A stretch of 64,000 bases of DNA, taken from assembly GCA_047974845.1 (NCBI GenBank), contig JBKECQ010000038.1, positions 1-64,000 on the forward strand. Direction: 5' to 3'. Made by a program: the position numbers and the translations under genes. The notes under the pieces were generated by a model. That model saw nothing but the letters and a program-made list of their open reading frames with translations, made no database searches and was not told the DNA's origin. This document shows positions 61,598-64,000 of this stretch, piece after piece (positions within the stretch are counted from its first letter, which is position 1; each line of letters opens with the position of its first letter). The DNA comes from Aminipila sp047974845 (GTDB lineage: Bacteria; Bacillota; Clostridia; Peptostreptococcales; Anaerovoracaceae).

Positions 61598-62020
61598 TTA
61601 TTTGCTATAAAATGCATAATCAATATGCATTTGAGGATTTGAGGATTTAGCCATTTCCAATACCTTTTCCGCATCTTCCGATGTTAGTAATATTCTTTTG
61701 GACATAACATCCTTCATAAAATGTAACGCTGTAGTATTTGTATCAGAAATATTTTCTCTATGTAATTCTTTTATATCTATGAATCTCCAAAGTTCTCTAT
61801 ACTTATATACTGTTACATCGTAGGTAACTAAAATTCCGTCCTGATTTATTATTGTTTTTTTACTTAACCCTACGGTTGCCAAAAGTAATACCCCGCAAAT
61901 GATTCCATATATAGCTTTCAGATATATACTTAAAGCTATCAATAAAATTCCGACTACTATTGATACACTCTTAGTGGATTTTTTTTGCTTTCTATCATTT
62001 AAAGATTTTATTTCACACAT
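61598..62020 (-). CDS. Small membrane protein of unknown function (PH-like tail)
   Basis: 140 aa with two hydrophobic segments (about residues 18-52) followed by a cytoplasmic beta-rich tail (TIINQDGILVTYDVTVYKY, LHFMKDVMSKRILL) resembling the bacterial PH-like/EbsA-type domain. No clear function. Located between the protease and the NhaC gene. Confidence 0.65.
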   Translation of the reverse strand: MCEIKSLNDRKQKKSTKSVSIVVGILLIALSIYLKAIYGIICGVLLLATVGLSKKTIINQDGILVTYDVTVYKYRELWRFIDIKELHRENISDTNTTALHFMKDVMSKRILLTSEDAEKVLEMAKSSNPQMHIDYAFYSK

Positions 62021-62071
62021 AGTTTACCCTCTTTTATAAAACAACAGTTTACTTTGCTTTTACGATTGTGA

Positions 62072-63487
62072 TTATGCTATCTTACTTTGTTTTCTTGGGT
62101 TTTTACTTTCATCTGCATATTTTACTCCTATTCCTAAGTATGAAATAACTATTGCGTAAATAGGATTAATTAAATTCATAAAGGCATATGGTGCAAACTC
62201 CCAATTTGGTACTCCCAAGGTTGCTGCCTGATAAGCTCCACAACCATTCCAAGGTATCATAGGAGACCAAAGAGTTGCTCCATCTTCTGTGGTTCTTGAT
62301 AGAAAACTTCTGCTAAGACCCTTTTGGTCATAAACTTTTGTAAACATCCTGCCGGGAACCAAAATTGCAAGGTACTGGTCAGTTAAAACTATGTCACATA
62401 TGATTCCGGTAATTATTGTTGAAACAACTAGTCCTCCAACGGTTTTAACCCTTCTTACCAAACCACCTAGAAGAACTTCTACAAAGCCACACTTTTCAAG
62501 TATCCCTCCAAATGCTAATGCAAACATTATTAAAGAAATGGTCCAAAGCATTGAATTTAAGCCACCTCTGTTTAATAATTTATCTGCAATTACATTTCCG
62601 GTTTCAACTTCATATCCATAATGAAGAGCCCCTAAACAATCCGAAATAGATGCACCCTGTGCAAACATTGCTATTAAGCACCCACAGGCAGCAGCTAAAA
62701 GCAAAGATGGTATTGCTGGTATTTTTTTAACTGCGCCAATAATAACGACTAATACAGGAAGCATAATCCATGGTGAAAGGTAAAAATTATCAGCTATAGC
62801 TTGCTGAATTTCTAAAGCAGTAGTTGGGTCATATCCCTCTTTATGTATAACTTTCATTCCAACAACGGCATATAAAATAAGTGCTATAAAAAAGCTTGGC
62901 ACTGTAGTTGTCATCATAGCTCTAACATGATCATATAAGGGTGTTTCTGCACCTGCTGCGGCAACATTAGTGCTATCTGACAGAGGAGATAGTTTATCCC
63001 CTGTATATGCTCCGGAGATAACCATTCCTGCTGCTAAAGCCGGGTTTATTCCTAACCCCATTGCAATACCCATAAGCGCCACTCCCACTGTACCGGAAGC
63101 GGTCCACGATGAACCTGTGGCAAGCCCTACAATAGCGGTTAAAATTGCTCCAACCACTAAAAACGCACCCGGTGAAATAAGGTCCAGCCCATAATATACC
63201 ATTGCCGGCATGGTACCAGCCCATACCCATGACCCTATTAGCATTCCAACCACCATAACTATTAGTAAGGCTTCTGTCGCTCTGCCTATACTATCAAGGA
63301 CTCCTGAAATAATTGCCTCCCACCTGTATCCACACCTATAAGCCATACCGGCTGTAACAATACATGACAGTACAAGGGGAATATGCGGTTCAATACCCCA
63401 AAAAACAGTACAAAGTATAATCAGTATCATCATAAATAATACTGGTACTGTGGCTTCCCACAGTTTTGGTAATCTTGTTTTTTCCAT
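62072..63487 (-). CDS. nhaC: NhaC family Na+/H+ antiporter
   Basis: 471 aa, roughly 11-12 transmembrane helices. TGSSWTASGTVGVALMGI, YTGDKLSPLSDSTN and TTEDGATLWSPMIPWNGCG are NhaC signatures. It exchanges Na+ (or an organic solute) for protons. Similar in family to the ald-linked gene at 11627 but not close in sequence. The gene appears monocistronic. Confidence 0.88.
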   Translation of the reverse strand: MEKTRLPKLWEATVPVLFMMILIILCTVFWGIEPHIPLVLSCIVTAGMAYRCGYRWEAIISGVLDSIGRATEALLIVMVVGMLIGSWVWAGTMPAMVYYGLDLISPGAFLVVGAILTAIVGLATGSSWTASGTVGVALMGIAMGLGINPALAAGMVISGAYTGDKLSPLSDSTNVAAAGAETPLYDHVRAMMTTTVPSFFIALILYAVVGMKVIHKEGYDPTTALEIQQAIADNFYLSPWIMLPVLVVIIGAVKKIPAIPSLLLAAACGCLIAMFAQGASISDCLGALHYGYEVETGNVIADKLLNRGGLNSMLWTISLIMFALAFGGILEKCGFVEVLLGGLVRRVKTVGGLVVSTIITGIICDIVLTDQYLAILVPGRMFTKVYDQKGLSRSFLSRTTEDGATLWSPMIPWNGCGAYQAATLGVPNWEFAPYAFMNLINPIYAIVISYLGIGVKYADESKNPRKQSKIA

Positions 63488-63644
63488 AGTACACCTCCAA
63501 ATAAATTGCGCATAAAGATAACTGGCGGAATCTTCCGCTATATATAAGACATAATTTGTCTTTATATCAAATATTTTACATCAAATATTAAAAAATATAT
63601 TGCTACTATTAGTGTAACTATTGTCGTTATATATTGCTTTATGG

Positions 63645-64000
63645 CTACCTATTCTTTTTCATAATTTCTAAGTATTTGTTTAGTGTAGGTCTACTTATGT
63701 TGCAAAGCTTCGCATAATCGGTTTTATTTAATGAACCTTGTTCTAAAAGCTCATAATTTTCTATTACTGGTTTTGGAATGTCCTCAATTTTCAACGTTGG
63801 TCTTCCCACCATTTTACCTTTTGCTCTTGCTTTTGCCAAACCAATTTTAACACTTTTACTTAGTACACTATGTTCAAGATTGTCAAAGGCAGAAATAATT
63901 TTTAACATACCTATGGTCTCAGAGTCCTGACAATTTCTAAAATCAAAACTAGTTTCACCAACCACTAGGATATAGTTATTTTCTGCTATAGTTTTGAATA
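63645..64000 (-). CDS. Serine recombinase (resolvase/invertase family), 5' end outside the window
   Basis: The reading frame stays open to the window edge, so the N-terminal catalytic part is cut off. Visible are SETIGMLKIISAF, the helix ending LAKARAKGKMVGRP that marks the junction to the DNA-binding region, and a C-terminal HTH-like end (YAKLCNISRPTLNKYLEI). The visible fragment is 118 residues. It probably belongs to a mobile or phage-related element lying to the right. Confidence 0.75.
   Translation of the reverse strand, partial: FKTIAENNYILVVGETSFDFRNCQDSETIGMLKIISAFDNLEHSVLSKSVKIGLAKARAKGKMVGRPTLKIEDIPKPVIENYELLEQGSLNKTDYAKLCNISRPTLNKYLEIMKKNR

Noticed and set aside
1..64000. tRNA or rRNA genes and CRISPR arrays
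   Set aside because: No sequence with tRNA-like conserved GTTCGA context, rRNA blocks or regularly spaced repeats of 25-40 bases was noticed when reading the window.

Overview
The window looks like chromosomal DNA of an A+T-rich, anaerobic, endospore-forming member of the Clostridia that ferments amino acids. The evidence is a ferredoxin-linked 2-oxoacid oxidoreductase, a histidine-to-glutamate operon ending in formiminotetrahydrofolate enzymes, the sporulation genes yabP and yabQ, a WalRK two-component system and a lipoteichoic-acid-synthase-type sulfatase. I cannot name the genus; a relative of the amino-acid-fermenting Clostridia is an inference.

Layout. (1) 1-4.4 kb: korADBC-type oxidoreductase operon (minus) and a divergent GntR/FCD regulator. 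(2) 4.4-11 kb: histidine utilisation operon hutH-hutU-hutI-fchA-ftcD (minus). (3) 11.6-16 kb: alanine dehydrogenase plus NhaC-type transporter behind a sigma-54 promoter, with the sigma-54 activator gene next to it. (4) 16-22 kb: a disturbed accessory stretch with a collapsed duplication scar, a LytTR regulator with two small membrane proteins, threonine ammonia-lyase, a DUF815-type ATPase and a secreted lipase-like protein. (5) 22-34 kb: branched-chain synthesis, ilvB-ilvN-ilvC-ilvD (minus) divergent from leuA-leuB and two consecutive leuD-leuC pairs (plus). (6) 34-36.8 kb: a large membrane diguanylate cyclase. (7) 36.9-46.7 kb: the complete shikimate route to prephenate/phenylpyruvate, aroF-tyrA-aroB-aroA-aroC-pheA-aroE (plus), meeting aroK-GNAT-aroD (minus). 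(8) 47-60 kb: RidA, YbaK, two unknown tandem paralogues, acetyltransferases, LTA synthase, rsmA-rnmV, the yabP-yabQ-divIC cluster, walRK and a TetR regulator. (9) 60-64 kb: subtilisin-like protease, a second NhaC transporter and a serine recombinase cut by the window edge.

The strongest regulatory discovery is upstream of aroF. A 36-residue leader peptide has 8 Phe/Tyr/Trp codons in 10, and is followed by a strong terminator whose 5' arm can pair instead with the end of the leader-peptide coding region. This is the architecture of ribosome-mediated attenuation. Other notable items are a near-perfect -24/-12 promoter before ald, a repeated 52-bp element between the divergent ilv and leu operons, short in-frame tandem repeats inserted in leuC2 and aroA, and the paired leuDC paralogues.

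Functionally, the window couples amino acid breakdown (histidine, threonine, alanine, 2-oxoacids) with synthesis of branched-chain and aromatic amino acids. All functional calls come from reading motifs; no database search was run.
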